From contig SJOL01005699.1 in the NCBI GenBank assembly GCA_004794785.1, positions 122,049-186,048 on the forward strand: DNA of 64,000 nucleotides, given 5' to 3'. The position numbers and the translations under genes were made by a program. The notes under the pieces were generated by a model. That model was not told the origin of the DNA and searched no databases. It was given only the letters and a program-made list of their open reading frames with translations. The DNA comes from Opisthorchis felineus. Lineage: Eukaryota; Platyhelminthes; Trematoda; Opisthorchiida; Opisthorchiidae. Below, one piece after another: positions 34,964 to 46,267 of this stretch (positions are counted from its first letter, which is position 1; each line of letters opens with the position of its first letter).

Positions 34964-35145
34964 CACTGGTGCAGAAATTTCTGCAGCAGCTCTGCACGCG
35001 GGTGCGGACCCAGTGCGTAAATGAAACAAGTTTCCGTATCCAATCCGCACCCGGGTGCGGAAATAGTGCAGACGTTTCTGTACCCGAGTGCGGAAAATCC
35101 GTATTCACTAACGGAATTTCTGCACCCAGTCCGCACCTAGCTAAG
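34964..35145. repeat. CACTA left terminus and subterminal repeats
   Basis: The tip CACTGGTGCAGAAATTTC at 34964 is mirrored by GGAATTTCTGCACCCAGT at about 35113. Between them lie many short copies of CTGCAC, GTGCGGA and a perfect 18-base palindrome TCCGCACCCGGGTGCGGA near 35042. Such arrays are where CACTA transposases bind. Confidence 0.75.
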
Positions 35146-35505
35146 GTCGTCCGGCGCGCAAAGTTAGCCCATTATAGGAAGTTATTTCTTCCCCTGGTAC
35201 AATTCGCTAACTTCCTAAACACTATGCTCCCGTGCCACGGTAACCCATCTACTCCCACACTTTTCCTCAGCATATTATCTTCCTGGATATAAATAAGTGT
35301 TTTCAAGTACAAATTTTTATGTGAATGGAGTAAAAAATTGCAAGAAATCATTTGTCATTCTTCGTGGCTCTTTGCGGGCGTTTCTAAACTTTCTGCCGCT
35401 CGTTTTCTAGCGAACGATGAACGATTCCCCTGATTTGCCGTATACTGGTGTTTGGAAACTTCCGAATTGTCGCTTCTGTAGTGAAAAAAATATGGTTATT
35501 GAATT

Positions 35506-36874
35506 TCATCCTGCCACTTGTTCAATTAACGTAGTATAAAATAACCATAAACACTTACAAATAAGTCTTTGGGCCAGCCTGGTTGACCCAAAGGATCCCT
35601 TTTTACTTATTCCGCACCAATTAAGTAGTACTGCGGGTCTTGGCGCCAACGTTCGTGTAAGATTTTGGTCAAGTACGGTTGTACATCCCCGGCCTTCTGC
35701 AGGAGCCACCTTTCCACTTTTGTGAAGTCAATCATCATGACTACGACAATTACTTACCAGCTGTGCATACCACGGGCCATCTCTGAGGTGTTCTTCGTAC
35801 GTCCGGAGGTCATCCATGGGTGACAGGGGTAGAAGGGGCTTGTTGAACGCCTGAGAACTGTTTGTAGGTACTAAAGCATCCAGTTTCGTATGCACTCTCT
35901 AGAGCAACGAGTAAATCCGCCGCAAATTTTCTATAACGTAATCAAGTTAAAACATGGTAATTTACTCATTGAGTTTGAGGTTGGCCAGGTCTTGGGAAAT
36001 TACATTGGCATTGGAATTTAGAGAATTAGTTCTAGAAAGTAAAGTACAAAGTGTGAAAAAAACCTGAGAAGGGGCGTCAAAATACGTGGTTCTGGATTGC
36101 CCAGGGCAGGAGGTGTTGCATATGTGGAGCTGCCGATAGAATTTATATGGTCGTAACGAACTAAAACGCACGTTCCACATAGCATCGGGGCATCATCCGG
36201 GACAGGTGGCACGTCAAAAAACTGGAATGATACCAATGTCCGAGACCGTGAGTTTGGTACATCTAAAGATAAGGAGTTAACAGATTGAAAAGTTACTAGG
36301 TGCGGGAGGAACGTACGGTCTTTTTTGAGCTGGTGAGCTAATGACCACGTTTGCAACCAAAGTGGTAGCACCACTGGAACCATGCTCCGATCCGTCTGTA
36401 AAATCAGACGGCAGCTGTTTCTTTTTACTGCAACCATCGTAATTCGACTAACAAACCTACTGTATGCGCTTAGATACCCGTCCTAGATCTTCATCGTGCT
36501 GCTCTGCGGAAAATGTCTGCCCTGAGCCAAGGGCTTCTTGCTTGGCGCAAAGTGCATCCGAAAAAGTGTCTAAAAAATTTTGAAAAGAATATGAACTTAC
36601 TACAAAACCGTAACACTTCGTACGTGCACGACGTTAGTGGACACTTTGGTAAGGTGCCCCTCAGCAAGTTGGCATATAAAATACCTGTCTTGCACGGGGG
36701 CCAGAGGACTGAATCAGGTAGTAAGAACCACGATTCATGCACTATCCCAACGGAGTTGTCCTCGAAAATCAGAACAGCGTATATGACTGAAAAAACATGT
36801 TCCAAATACGAAATTCCAGGGAAGAATGTCCACATGCGCAGGGAATCTTTGAGGGAAAAACACAACACCAACAC
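35506..36874 (-). pseudogene. Second protein of the CACTA/EnSpm element
   Basis: Three minus-strand open frames in order. The first (36874-36491) contains FEDNSVGIVHESWFL, LWPPCK and CTYEVLRFCSKF. It matches the entry region of companion proteins of animal EnSpm elements (EIVPSSWL, WPP, W-x-x-Y-x-V-x-IL). The middle frame (36437-36018) has no clear domain. The last (35709-35506) contains LLNWCGISKKGSFGSTRLAQ, resembling the end of the DUF4806-type region (NWxGxxxKxAFxxL). The frames are not continuous, so the gene is either spliced or broken. Known relatives occur next to transposases of this class; molecular role not established. Frames on the opposite strand (36513-36908) are shadows. Confidence 0.55.
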
Positions 36875-36959
36875 AAGTATACGTATTTATTTTATGAAAA
36901 TTGGGTAATACGAGTTGCAAATGCATGCATTTGCTGAGGACCAGCGGCTAGAGTACTGA

Positions 36960-39012
36960 TTAATCAACAAGTGTATGCAAAACAGGGAAGTACATACGAC
37001 TGTCTCTGTAGGGAAAACTTAAACATTTACAAGAAATTTTATTGACTGATGCAAACAGCCGAGTGTGTTGCAAGTCAGAAAACTGGAAAACCAAAACGTT
37101 CGTTGATTTCACTAAATGGGTGTAAAATGGGAGAAATGTTTTGACTATCTGATACTCAGTAGTATCCCTTGAAAAATCTACAATGACAGCAGGTTGACCG
37201 TCAAGCAAAATGCAGTTGTCGGGAAAGTTTTTCGAAAATATAACACCCCTATGCACAAACCCGTGACATTCACTCGTGGCTGATGGCCTCAATGGCAAAC
37301 CTACATCATCCATCAACACGCTCCCTGGACTGCATCCGATTCGACGCGCTCTGCCAGTCGGCGGTACAGCTGAACAGCCGATGGTTTCGGCCCATGTATG
37401 TAGCGCTTCAAATGCTTCAGCTCTGATTCACAGGGGAAACAGAAAAAATGATCCAAGCAACCGTAGAGCTTGACAAAATTAAACAAATGGGAGAACAAGT
37501 GTATGTTGTAGACTAAGTAGTTAGGTCCAAAAATAGCGGCAAATTTTGAAGCAGCAACCTTGAAAACATAAACTAAAAAATCAGCATATTTTTGTGAAAA
37601 AAGAGCAGTCTATAAAAATGGTTACATAAAAATACATGAAGCATTCGTAAACGTCAGGATGTAAAATATCTCGTAACACAACGGGTCCTGTGTAAAGAAG
37701 AAACTGTCGTAGCTCAGAAGCCTTTAACCGATCCAGGTCCACCAAACTTCGACATTTTCGAGCAAAACCTGCACTTAGGACCATACGCTGTTTCTCAGTT
37801 GCATCATTCAGTAGGTTCCAGGACTCCAAAGAAGGCCTAGCCTTATGTCCAATTGGCATAACTTTGAGTAAGATGATGAATTTTCGCATCAAACCAAGGC
37901 ACACATTGTGCACGTAATCCGGTGAGGAACCGTCATTCATGGAGAAATTCAACGCCTCCATCGGACTGAGACCTGTATGTTGCTTCGCTTGCTTTCGGGT
38001 CCGGAAATTAGAGTCACGAAGTAAGGGGCTGTTAACGAGGGAAAAGTCACTTGTGCACCAGTGGGCACATCCTTCTGCGTGCAATAATCACAGCCGTGAT
38101 ATCCCGTATGTCCCTTCACTTGCTTCAGAAATGCCCTAGCAGGACTGTCGCAAACAATACGTGCAAGACGGATGGTGTGAATGTGGTAAACTTCGGAGAC
38201 ACCGTTCACCAAGACGTCCGTCAACTCAGTGACTGTGCCGGACATTAGCTGTTCAAAATCATTCGGCTTGTTCTTACCACAGTGTATCGTCCATTACTTT
38301 GACGTTTGAAATTCCCCACGTCTCTTGTCCCTATTTGTAACCCCCGCTCCACTTTCGTGTTTAGTGCGTCTATAGGAACTGACGTTTGTTTGTCCTTACC
38401 ACTTCACCCATTTGGCCTTGAGGTCATCCAGCCATTTGTGGCCGACCTTACGCACCTGTGACTGTCTCACGTGGGAGCCTGTTGCTCATTTGGTTCGTAC
38501 TTTTGTAGTCCAAGTGGACCATATGTTGTTGACGAGTATCTACTGTCGAGGTTTGCACATTTTGAGAATTGATGTCTTATGTTAATGGTACCTTGTAGAA
38601 ACCCAGCTCCGACTTTGTTTTACCTTCCCGGAGGTTCTGGTATTACGCGTCATTCGAAGATATCGTTTGCTCGTTACACACAGTATATACCAATGATGAA
38701 AGGCTGACCGAGAAAGGAGGAGGTTTTGCGGGAGAGTATGGGCCACAGCTGGGTACGAGAGTTGTTGTAGGCCCGAATACGATCAACGTTCATTTGAATA
38801 TCAACATGTATTACCCCAGTGTGAGTCTCACAGAGCTGCCGCAGAAAACCTGCTTTCAGCCCAAGGTGGATGTACATCCCACCGGCCTTACGTCGCCCGC
38901 AGCACCGACGATTTTTCATTACAGTCCGCTTATCCTTTGGAAGAGACGAAAAAAGTACCTGAGTTCGTCCAAAACAACGGCTAAACCGGATAAAGGTATG
39001 TTCAGCCCTCAC
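36960..39012 (-). pseudogene. CACTA/EnSpm transposase, broken
   Basis: Reading leftwards: LPKDKRTVMKN, then GGMYIHLGLKAGF and VDIQMNVDRI with TQLWPILSR and PFIIGIYC (39012-38680); after a gap of about 390 bases, CGKNKPNDFEQLM and TELTDVLVNGV (38290 on), IVCDSPARAFLKQVKGHTGYHGCDYC; a frameshift near 38040; NFRTRKQAKQHTG, DYVHNVCLGLMRKF, ELRQFLLYTGPVVLRD (38084-37581); LFSHLFNFVKLYGCLD and CESELKHLKRYIHG (37498-37313); and NKISCKCLSFPYRDS at the end. This is the domain order of animal CACTA transposases with an RNase H fold; the acidic residues in MNVD and CDSPAR are kept. The 390-base gap lies exactly between GIYC and GKNKP, so it is an intron or insertion. Stops and frameshift make it non-functional as it stands. 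Confidence 0.85.
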
Positions 39013-39807
39013 GTTATCCGAAGAACAGCCGTTAAAATATTCCTGAGCGGCTGTGAATGGTTAAAAAATACTGGTGAAAAGCAATATAAGTGTAAGCAGA
39101 AAATACGGGCTGATCCCTTCAATGATTTGCACTGGGCTATCTTGCGGCAAAATGCTGTGTTGTCTGTAGTGACCGAAAGGTTCTCCAGAGACCGCAGTGA
39201 TGAATGGCCTGCTAGTGCCAAAGTACTGATAACAGGAATTTGTGAAACCGCCGGCAAACAGAGTTGTAACGCACAGCCTAGTTTATCCCCTGGGACAGTC
39301 ACCTGCTGCATATCTGGAGCCCATTGCCGGATTAATTACGAATCTTGCCCTCAGAGGTTTGACCAAAGCCGCTGTGGACGCATTCATCTGTCGGGGTAAA
39401 GAAAACAGCCGGTTGCTGCAGCCGCCTGAAGTACTTCCCTAAATAACGTTGTTCTCAAAGAGCCTATACGCACAATACGAACGAATTTTGGGCGAACTGA
39501 CAATTACTTGAAATGAAAAAATATCGTTTACAATTGTTGTACACGTAAACACACCGGGCACACAGCATATCACAGAACAAAAAAACTCACTCTCTTAGCC
39601 ACACGTGAGGACAGACAGAACCCAGAGCTTCCCGCGCATAACGGCGCGGCACACTAAAACAAAACCATTTAAATCGGTTGACAGTTTACATTCCGTAGGG
39701 ACCCACACAATGCAGGGCATTTCGTAGTTTATCACTGCTGGACAACTAAAGAGGCTTTGCTGCCTCCTAAATGTCTCGATCTACTTCGGTTTAAAAGCCC
39801 TCTATTA

Positions 39808-39868
39808 GTGCAGAAGTTCTGCACAGATTCCGCACAGATTCCACACAGGTTCTGCACCCAGGCGCAGA
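39808..39868. repeat. CACTA right subterminal repeat cluster
   Basis: GTGCAGAAGTTCTGCAC (an eight-base palindrome about one base) followed by three direct copies of an AGATTCYGCAC / AGGTTCTGCAC unit and CCAGGCGCAGAAG. These match the motifs at 34964-35145. The terminal CAGTG is not seen, so the tip is mutated or lost. Confidence 0.65.
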
Positions 39869-40533
39869 AGCGTGTTATCTGGGATGCTTTCAGAAAAATC
39901 TTGCGTTTTACTGCGTGTGTGCAAGCGAAAAATCATTAGTACCTGCATTAATTTTGCTGGAGTTAGTTCCCATCAATCTCCTTTCGTAATTTCTTGCACC
40001 CATTCAAATTTACAGTTGCAGAGCTGTGACTCATTCCGCTGTAGGTTTGCCTTCGTATGTGTATTTTGAGATATTTGCGGCTGCCATATTTCCATACTTC
40101 ACGGCATTTGAGGAGGCATTATACAAATACGCGAGGGATAAGTACATAGTATTCGTGCGTGATGGGGTAGAAAAGCACCAGCTACGCTTTGTGTTGCGGG
40201 TGGGTATACTACAAATTCAGCAGGCGGCTAGGGAGACTGGCAGAAATTCGGGGGGTGAAACTAATGGGTCGAGCAAACTTGGTAACAACAAAAAGTAAAC
40301 GAGGCACCGGTTATCCAGCAGTGATGTGTCTAAAGAGACAGAGGAACCATCTCTCGGTTATTTCTCATTAGCCTGAGCAAAAAGATAAGTTGACCAAAGT
40401 TTTGTACGACCGACTTCCTGAAAATCGACGGCCAGCCGAAAAAGAGTTTGGCACCTGCAGGGCTCTGTTGAGGTATGCTACTCCGTCGTATTAAGTGCAA
40501 TTGTTTGTTGCCGCTGAATTCGGCAGGTTCCCT

Positions 40534-40577
40534 ACTACTCAGCTAGCCTGAACTGTCGGCTAGCTCTGCTGAGTAGG
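40534..40577. repeat. Imperfect hairpin
   Basis: CTACTCAG-CTAGCC pairs with GGCTAG-CTCTG-CTGAGTAG across a nine-base loop, with a five-base bulge on one side. Function unknown. Confidence 0.55.
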
Positions 40578-41667
40578 TGACGCCGCTCGGTATTCACCGA
40601 GTGGAATCGATTTCTCGAAAACTTGCTAGTTGAGAATAATCATGTTTAATTGGTTTTCTAGTAAATTTTCTGATTGTTTTAAGTAATGGGATCTTCAAGG
40701 AGAAGAGCTGTAGTAAGATATCACGACTTGCCATGAAAGGCGAATCGCCTACAATAAGCGAAAGTTTTCGGAAGCTCTGCAGCTGTAGTAATTTATGGAA
40801 CTTGCTAGAGCCCGTATTGTACTTTCGGACGCAAAATATGACGGAATATCTCTCCTGTAACTAAATTTGGCATTGTATTTACCGCTCGACTGGGCGGAAG
40901 CCGAATCATGTGTCTTCGGACTCCATCGACAGCTTTTCCGAGTAATCGCCGTTATAGATACATTCATTATATCAAGGAAATTGGTGCTTGGTTTTAACGA
41001 CGCAAGGCTGCAGTTGATAATGATCCATGTAGTGAAGCGTGTGGTCTTCTTGGTGCGCATTGTTCATTGAGTTGGTGGTGTTCTGAAATAGGAGGAAGAT
41101 ATAAGTTAGATTGTTGAAATATCACTGAGGCTGGTGGCGGACAACCTGGGTGCAATACTTATTCTATAAAAAAGCACTTCAGCGGCGGCAATCTCGTACA
41201 GCCGTGTTTACGGAACACCAACTTCAACGGCTAATTCGTACTGCGTTATTTCTTATAGCTTGCTGCCTACGGCCTTCCAGGCCCAAGAAATTACAGATGA
41301 TGCATGACGTCTCATTACCAAACAAACAGTCTGGAACCGATGAGCCTTACATGCCTCACACGAAATCATCGTCGTCTCTTCACGCTAACCGGCGCTCTAC
41401 AGCATTAGCACTAGTATTATGCTATTAACTCACACCTGTCGATTAGCTCCTCCCTAAGGGCAAAAATACGGACGCACACAGATTTTCGGGACACAGTGTG
41501 CTTCTATGCGTTAACTGTTCGGCTTGCTTATGGACGTGATAGACGAACAAAATTAAGTGAAGGCGTTCGTCATGGCTGAAATGGCAACATAAATATGGGC
41601 AGACAGACTAGTGTTCCGCGGTGACGTTATTTTGTGACGATTTCACATTTGCAAAGCAATCAGGAAG

Positions 41668-41693
41668 CACGTACGTATCATATTACGTACGTG
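41668..41693. repeat. Perfect 10-base palindrome arms
   Basis: CACGTACGTA and TACGTACGTG separated by TCATAT. The TACGTA core is itself palindromic. Confidence 0.7.
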
Positions 41694-42138
41694 TAGTTTG
41701 TTTATAGGCATTCTGCAAACAGCTGACAAACATCTCACCATATGGCACCCCTAGACGGTGCTGTACAGCGGGTCTTCTACTTATCATAATACTAGCACAC
41801 AGATTCCGACAAGAATTGAAATTGCCGGGACGCATGGACCCCAGATTCGTCTCTTACCTCATAGCTCACCGGCTGTAAATCACCTGAAAGTGGGCTTTGC
41901 ACGCACAATCCGGAATGGCTTACTTTGGCAATGTGACGAATAGTCGTCTAGAGCACGCCAAAGGTCGTCTGAAAAAGCGGTTGCACCACTTGGACATTCA
42001 AACACGCCATGCAGGTACCCCTGCGTGCTTAGTGGCCCATGTGACAATATGAGATGCTGACGCCGTACCACTGTGACTAAAGATAAATCCTAGAGGGTGA
42101 GAGGTACGTTCAAAACGCGGCTTGTCGAATGATTACGC

Positions 42139-42810
42139 ATGCGACTTCATTCATTTTCAGGCACTTGGGGCGGCGACCCCCAAGGCCGGACTACCATTGT
42201 GCTAGAACTAACAAGGTGGGGTACTCACACGTTAACTAATTTGCAGATCCTGGTTGAAACACCCAAGTACTCCGAGACGGTTCACACCTGTGTTTTTAAA
42301 CGTACGTGCCTCTTCCACCAGTTGATATGGCTTACTTTCACACATTTGTTCTCGGTAATAGGAGTTAGACCGTTCCATGAGGGTTCGATGTCTGCGACGG
42401 ACAATCTGACGTCGGTGGTCGAGGATACTGCGCCTCAACCCAGACGGCGGTCAAGGAACGAAGTTTTTGGCTTAGTGTGCTTTGCGATCTGCCGACCCGT
42501 GGTACTGATTGTTGGTGTGCAACGGATAGCTTATCACATGACATCGACTGTTGTTATGGTGAACTTTGTTTGCTGTGCGGCGACGATCTTCAGGCTTGCA
42601 TGGAAGATAAATGCTCATATAATTATTTTATTTTTGGTGCCTAGCCTTCGGCCTGTCCAGAAAGCGCAAGGTTGTACTTGCAAAACGGTCCGCAAAAGGC
42701 ATGCAGTGACTTGGACCGAAGCACAGAACCTCAACGCAGTGAGTCCCGAAAGTCCGTGTGCATCCACATTTTCCGCTGCAGGAAGGAGTAAATTGAAAGC
42801 CAGAAGTTAA
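42139..42810 (+). CDS. Hypothetical open frame, 223 codons
   Basis: This is the longest open frame outside recognised repeats on the plus strand. The middle has two hydrophobic stretches, near residues 112-127 (VFGLVCFAICRPVVLI) and 137-166, that could span a membrane. The C-terminal third is basic with CTCKTVRKRH. I recognise no family, and no start-site or splice evidence supports it. By rough calculation, an open frame this long has about a one in ten chance of arising at random in 64 kb, so it may not be real. Confidence 0.2.
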   Translation: MRLHSFSGTWGGDPQGRTTIVLELTRWGTHTLTNLQILVETPKYSETVHTCVFKRTCLFHQLIWLTFTHLFSVIGVRPFHEGSMSATDNLTSVVEDTAPQPRRRSRNEVFGLVCFAICRPVVLIVGVQRIAYHMTSTVVMVNFVCCAATIFRLAWKINAHIIILFLVPSLRPVQKAQGCTCKTVRKRHAVTWTEAQNLNAVSPESPCASTFSAAGRSKLKARS

Positions 42811-42814
42811 TGCC

Positions 42815-43420
42815 ATAGTTCTCACTTGAATAATTTAGAGAGCCCGTTTTAGGAGAGACGGTGTTGATGTCGTCTGAAACATGCAAAGTGAGAACGCCCG
42901 CCAGGCCTTTAAGGGCCATCTACCCGAATATCGCAGCAACTTTGTTGTGGTAGTCAAGCTATATCCTTGTACTGGCGATGTAAGCAAAAATGTTAAGCTA
43001 GCCAGACGACAAATACGTTGGCCTCAAGCTCAACTGTTGATTATATTCTAGCCTATTCGTCTTTTACTGAGCTTCACCCATTTCAGTTAGGATTCTTATT
43101 TCTTCAGGCCTAACACTAGAGCTAAAAGACAACGCGATAAGATTCAGCACTTGAAAATGATGTCACGGAAGCACGGTTCTACGAGAGTGTCGCCGCTAAA
43201 TTCTGACACTATGGAGTGGGCATATTCATCAGCTTTACAGTCACATGCCAAGTAGTGATAATTCGGTAAACTAACTTCTTACTTCTGCTCATTTCAGGAT
43301 CTCAGTAGCCCACTGAGTGCTACACACTTAGAAGGCCGTGCCCTGCCAGGCATAAAGATTGCAACTAACAAAATGCCCAATAAAATTAACCTTAACATCT
43401 TGTCCATTTTGGAGTGTAAA
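42815..43420. other. Unassigned flank of the Penelope array
   Basis: No motif recognised. The sequence at 43330-43420 precedes the point where similarity to the element 3' end begins. Confidence 0.35.
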
Positions 43421-43579
43421 GTTTTGGCAATGGTGTTGAATATAGGTAGCTCGGGTAAGCTGCTTGGTTGTTGGTCTGTTCACCGAGCCTAGCAATTCGA
43501 TTGCAAACGTTTCATCACCAATCGAGGTGATATCGTTAGTGCGGGGTTGAGTGAGTGAATTCCTTCTCTTCTGCGCGTA

Positions 43580-43622
43580 ATTAATAATAATATATAATAA
43601 TATATATATATATAATAATATA
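43580..43622. repeat. Expanded TA/TAA tract in copy A 3' end
   Basis: AATTAATAATAATATAT and further TA units. The same tract occurs inverted at about 50215-50262 but is absent from copy B (46675-46685) and partial copy C (49737-49747). Confidence 0.85.
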
Positions 43623-43628
43623 TAGCTT

Positions 43629-44185
43629 CTAAACAGCATCTGGTAGCTCCGAAGGCGGTCTTCGCGTGGTTTGATTGGTCCTCTGTGAATCTGGGTGTGT
43701 CTCAATCTCTTGTGTCTGGTTGGTTCGTTGGGCACATTCAATTCGACAGTTCTGTCCTGTGTGGCTCAGAGTTCCGTGACCGTGTAGTTCTTTTGCTCGT
43801 AACGGTTGATAGACTGGGTCAATGTCGATGTGTTTATTGATCGACTTTTGTGTGGAGTACCACGCCTCAACAAACTCTCGCTCCCAGGTTGTTGTGAGTG
43901 AGCAAGTATTTGGACACTGTCCCAATTGAACGTGTGTCCTTCTCTTTTCTCGTGGATTGGGACAAGTGACATTGGGTCAGGTCTTCTGCTAACAAGGTTG
44001 TGCTCGTGTATTTTGGTAGCAAGTTTTTTCCAGTTTGGCCAACAGTGTTTGCTACAGTCGTTACACACAAGTTTGTAGACCACATTCGTCTTCCTAACTG
44101 CATCCAACTTCCTCTTTGGTTTCGAGAGAGTTCTTCTCAACGTGTTCGCAGGCCTGAAGGCGATTGTATTTCCACGTTGCCGCAA
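43629..44185 (-). pseudogene. GIY-YIG endonuclease of Penelope-like element, copy A
   Basis: NVVYKLVCNDCSKHC is the GIY half with its cysteine pair. The YIG half should follow at once as YVGQTGK, but the frame reads CWPNWKK while the next frame reads TVGQTGK. A one-base loss before and a one-base gain in the A run after it have swapped the frame for about ten codons, destroying YVG but restoring the rest: KIHEHN, HEKREGHTFNWDSVQIL and SINRYEQ. This domain nicks target DNA to prime reverse transcription. A later overlapping frame continues past the stop near 43766. Confidence 0.82.
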
Positions 44186-44315
44186 ATGTCGTGCAGTTAT
44201 CTACGCGGCGTTTCTGATACACGGCAGCGTAATCTTCCTCCGTTCTTGTTGTGTTGACAAATCAGCTCGGTGGTGGTCTCGTAAGCACCTCCATATGAAA
44301 TTCCTTGGGTAGCAG

Positions 44316-46267
44316 TTATTTCGGAATGTCTCGTGGAGTCTTCGCTCTTCTTTTTTCTTCGCCTCTGTTGTGTTGCAATGCGTCTCGATCAGCTTGAATG
44401 GGGTTCGAACACAGGATCCGTTCGTGGCAGTTCGGATGGTTGCTGTAGTAGTTCAGAATCTGGTCTGTATGAGCTTTTTTCCTGTATACTTCAGTTTGCA
44501 GTTTGCCGTTTGTTTTTCTTGTGACGAGCACATATAGGAACGCCAGTTTGTTGTTCTCCTCCGTTTCCTTTGTGAAACGGATGTGGGAAAACGCTTTGTT
44601 CAGCAGTTCATTCACTCGTGACAGTTTCTTTTTCTTTATAATAGCAAATGCGTAACCCACGTATCGTACCCATATTTTCGGTTTGCTATCTGGTAGCACG
44701 ATTCGCTCCATTTTCTGCATTGTAATTTCCGCAATGAATCAAGATATTGGTGACCCCAGTGGCGTTCCTTTGATTTTTTCGTAATATTCTCCATTGAATT
44801 CAAAATAGGTTGCCGAACATTGTTGCCACTTTGTATATCTTTGAAACTGCCTCTCATCTTGAATGACTATCTTCCCGGTTATCAATTCAAATTAACCGCC
44901 TCTTTTATTTTAGATATAATTTAACTCTATTTCAGTTTAGCAAAGACCTTTGTATCTTCCGTTTTCCTTGCTACGAAAATCGTTTTTACCGCCACAGATA
45001 TACTATTTTTGTACCGAAACTCTGGTCAGCCATAGATTTGTTTTATTGCATCAATCTGCGACCCTGTTTTGATCAAGCGTTGGCTTTTGATTCATATTGG
45101 CTTTTCTTGCTCTTTGGAGTACCTCACAGTTTGTCGGAAACCGTCGACGTTTGTAGATTTGTATCCGTGTAACTACTTTTATTTTTATGGTACAGCAAAC
45201 TTGCGTAACCACTTGTTCGGAATTTTGCCTGTTTGTTTGCTAACTTTGGTGCTCGTTGCTAACAATCGAAACGGTCGTTACAAACACAGATCTAGTAGTT
45301 CAAATGTTTCTTCTCTCCCGAGCGTTCCGTTGATGTTTCCGCGGTTGTCCAGGAGTTCAACAAAAGCAGTCCTTGCTGCATTCAAATCAACCGATGTGAA
45401 CAGTGAGCTTACATCGGAGGACACGATTATTTTGTCTTCCCCGATTTTCACGTTTTTAGGTCTCTCAAGAAATTGTCCTGCATTGATGATTGAATATTGG
45501 GACCCATTAGTGAGATATTTCAGCCGCTCCCATAATTCTATTGAAATCTTGTATGTGGGTGTTCCTGCTAGTAAGACAATTGGGCATAATGGTACCGTTT
45601 CTTTGTGAACCTTTTGAAGTCCATAATATCGGGCAACTTCTGAGTCACGAGCCTTCATTTTCCAGTACTCTTCCTTTGAACTTTTGTGAAGATCCTTGAG
45701 TTTCTTCAGGGTTTTGTTTGTCTTGTTCGTAAGTTTTGCGGTTTGGCCGTTCTGCAGACGGGGGTATGTGGTTGTGTCATTGAGTAGAGCGTTGGCTTTG
45801 TCGATGTATTCTGCTTTCTCCAGAATGACTGTCATTCTTCCCTTGTCAGCTGGCATAACAACGACAGTTTTGCCCGCTTTGAGGCTGCTTATTGCCCTTT
45901 TTTCTTCAGTGGTTAAAGCGTCGTGTGTTTTGTTTCGCGTGATAGCTAGAACAACGGTTTGACGTACTGCTTGCTGGGTTTCTTAATTGAGGCCGCTGGA
46001 TTTGAAAGCCTCTTTGAGACCGGCCAAATATTCTAGATTTCCAGCATCCTTGAAATTGAAATTAAGCCCTTTAATAAGAACGTTTTCCTCCACTGCTGTG
46101 GGTTGTCCTCTGGAGAGGTTCCTGATCCATGCTTCGTTGTTAGTTTGCTCGGCTAGCTTGACTAGTCTGTGGAACTTGCGCTGAAGAGTGACTAGTTTAT
46201 TCCCAACAGTACGTCGTACTCTACGAGCTATGGCTTCACTGAGTTGTTCCATGACTTCGGGTCCCAC
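44316..46267 (-). pseudogene. Penelope-type reverse transcriptase, copy A, catalytic box lost
   Basis: The N-terminal part (46267-45983) is a basic helical region (ARRVRRTVGNKLVTLQRKFHR). After a stop, MPADKGRMTVIL opens the reverse transcriptase: YYGLQKVHK, PLCPIVLLAGTPTYKIS and VSSDVSSLFTSVDL (first catalytic Asp kept). Then a decayed stretch of about 400 bases with frameshifts (44860-45278), TPLGSPIS near 44.76 kb, and WVRYVGYAFAII, where every active relative has YVDD. GAT-GAC has become GGT-TAC, losing both aspartates. LAFLYVLVTR and VYRKKAHTD (thumb) follow. The enzyme cannot be active. The plus-strand open frame at 45069-45608 is its antisense shadow. Confidence 0.85.

Larger units (their letters stand above)
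34964..39870 (-). mobile_element. CACTA/EnSpm DNA transposon, degenerate, two-gene type
   Basis: The left tip reads CACTGGTGCAGAA (34964), a CACTG-type terminus, followed by about 170 bases of subterminal repeats built on TTCTGCACC and TCCGCACCC in both orientations. The right side has a matching cluster (39808-39868) with GTGCAGAAGTTCTGCAC and TTCTGCACCCAG. Between them are two minus-strand genes, a transposase (36960-39012) and a second protein (35506-36874). The exact right tip could not be fixed. Total length about 4.9 kb. Frameshifts in the transposase indicate it is dead. Confidence 0.8.
39875..42135. other. Unassigned sequence with two perfect palindromes
   Basis: Short open frames only (for example 40026-40298 plus). 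Hairpins at 40534-40577 and 41668-41693 are described separately. Confidence 0.35.

Noticed and set aside
36513..36908. A 131-codon plus-strand open frame in the CACTA element
   Set aside because: The opposite strand has the motifs of the second EnSpm protein, so this is a shadow.
38794..39399. A 201-codon plus-strand open frame
   Set aside because: It overlaps the transposase N-terminal part on the opposite strand, which carries recognised motifs; no motif on the plus strand.
40860..41070. A Harbinger-type transposase from the VIAVIDTF reading
   Set aside because: Only one short block resembles the family; the expected surrounding motifs are absent.
43440..43530. A hammerhead ribozyme in the Penelope terminal region, as known for this class
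   Set aside because: I could not find the CTGATGA core with a second stem and GAAA; GGTGATGAAACG resembles parts of it but lacks the stem.
45069..45608. A 179-codon plus-strand open frame, repeated at 48131-48670
   Set aside because: It is antisense to the Penelope reverse transcriptase, which matches its family on the other strand; the repeat merely reflects the tandem duplication.
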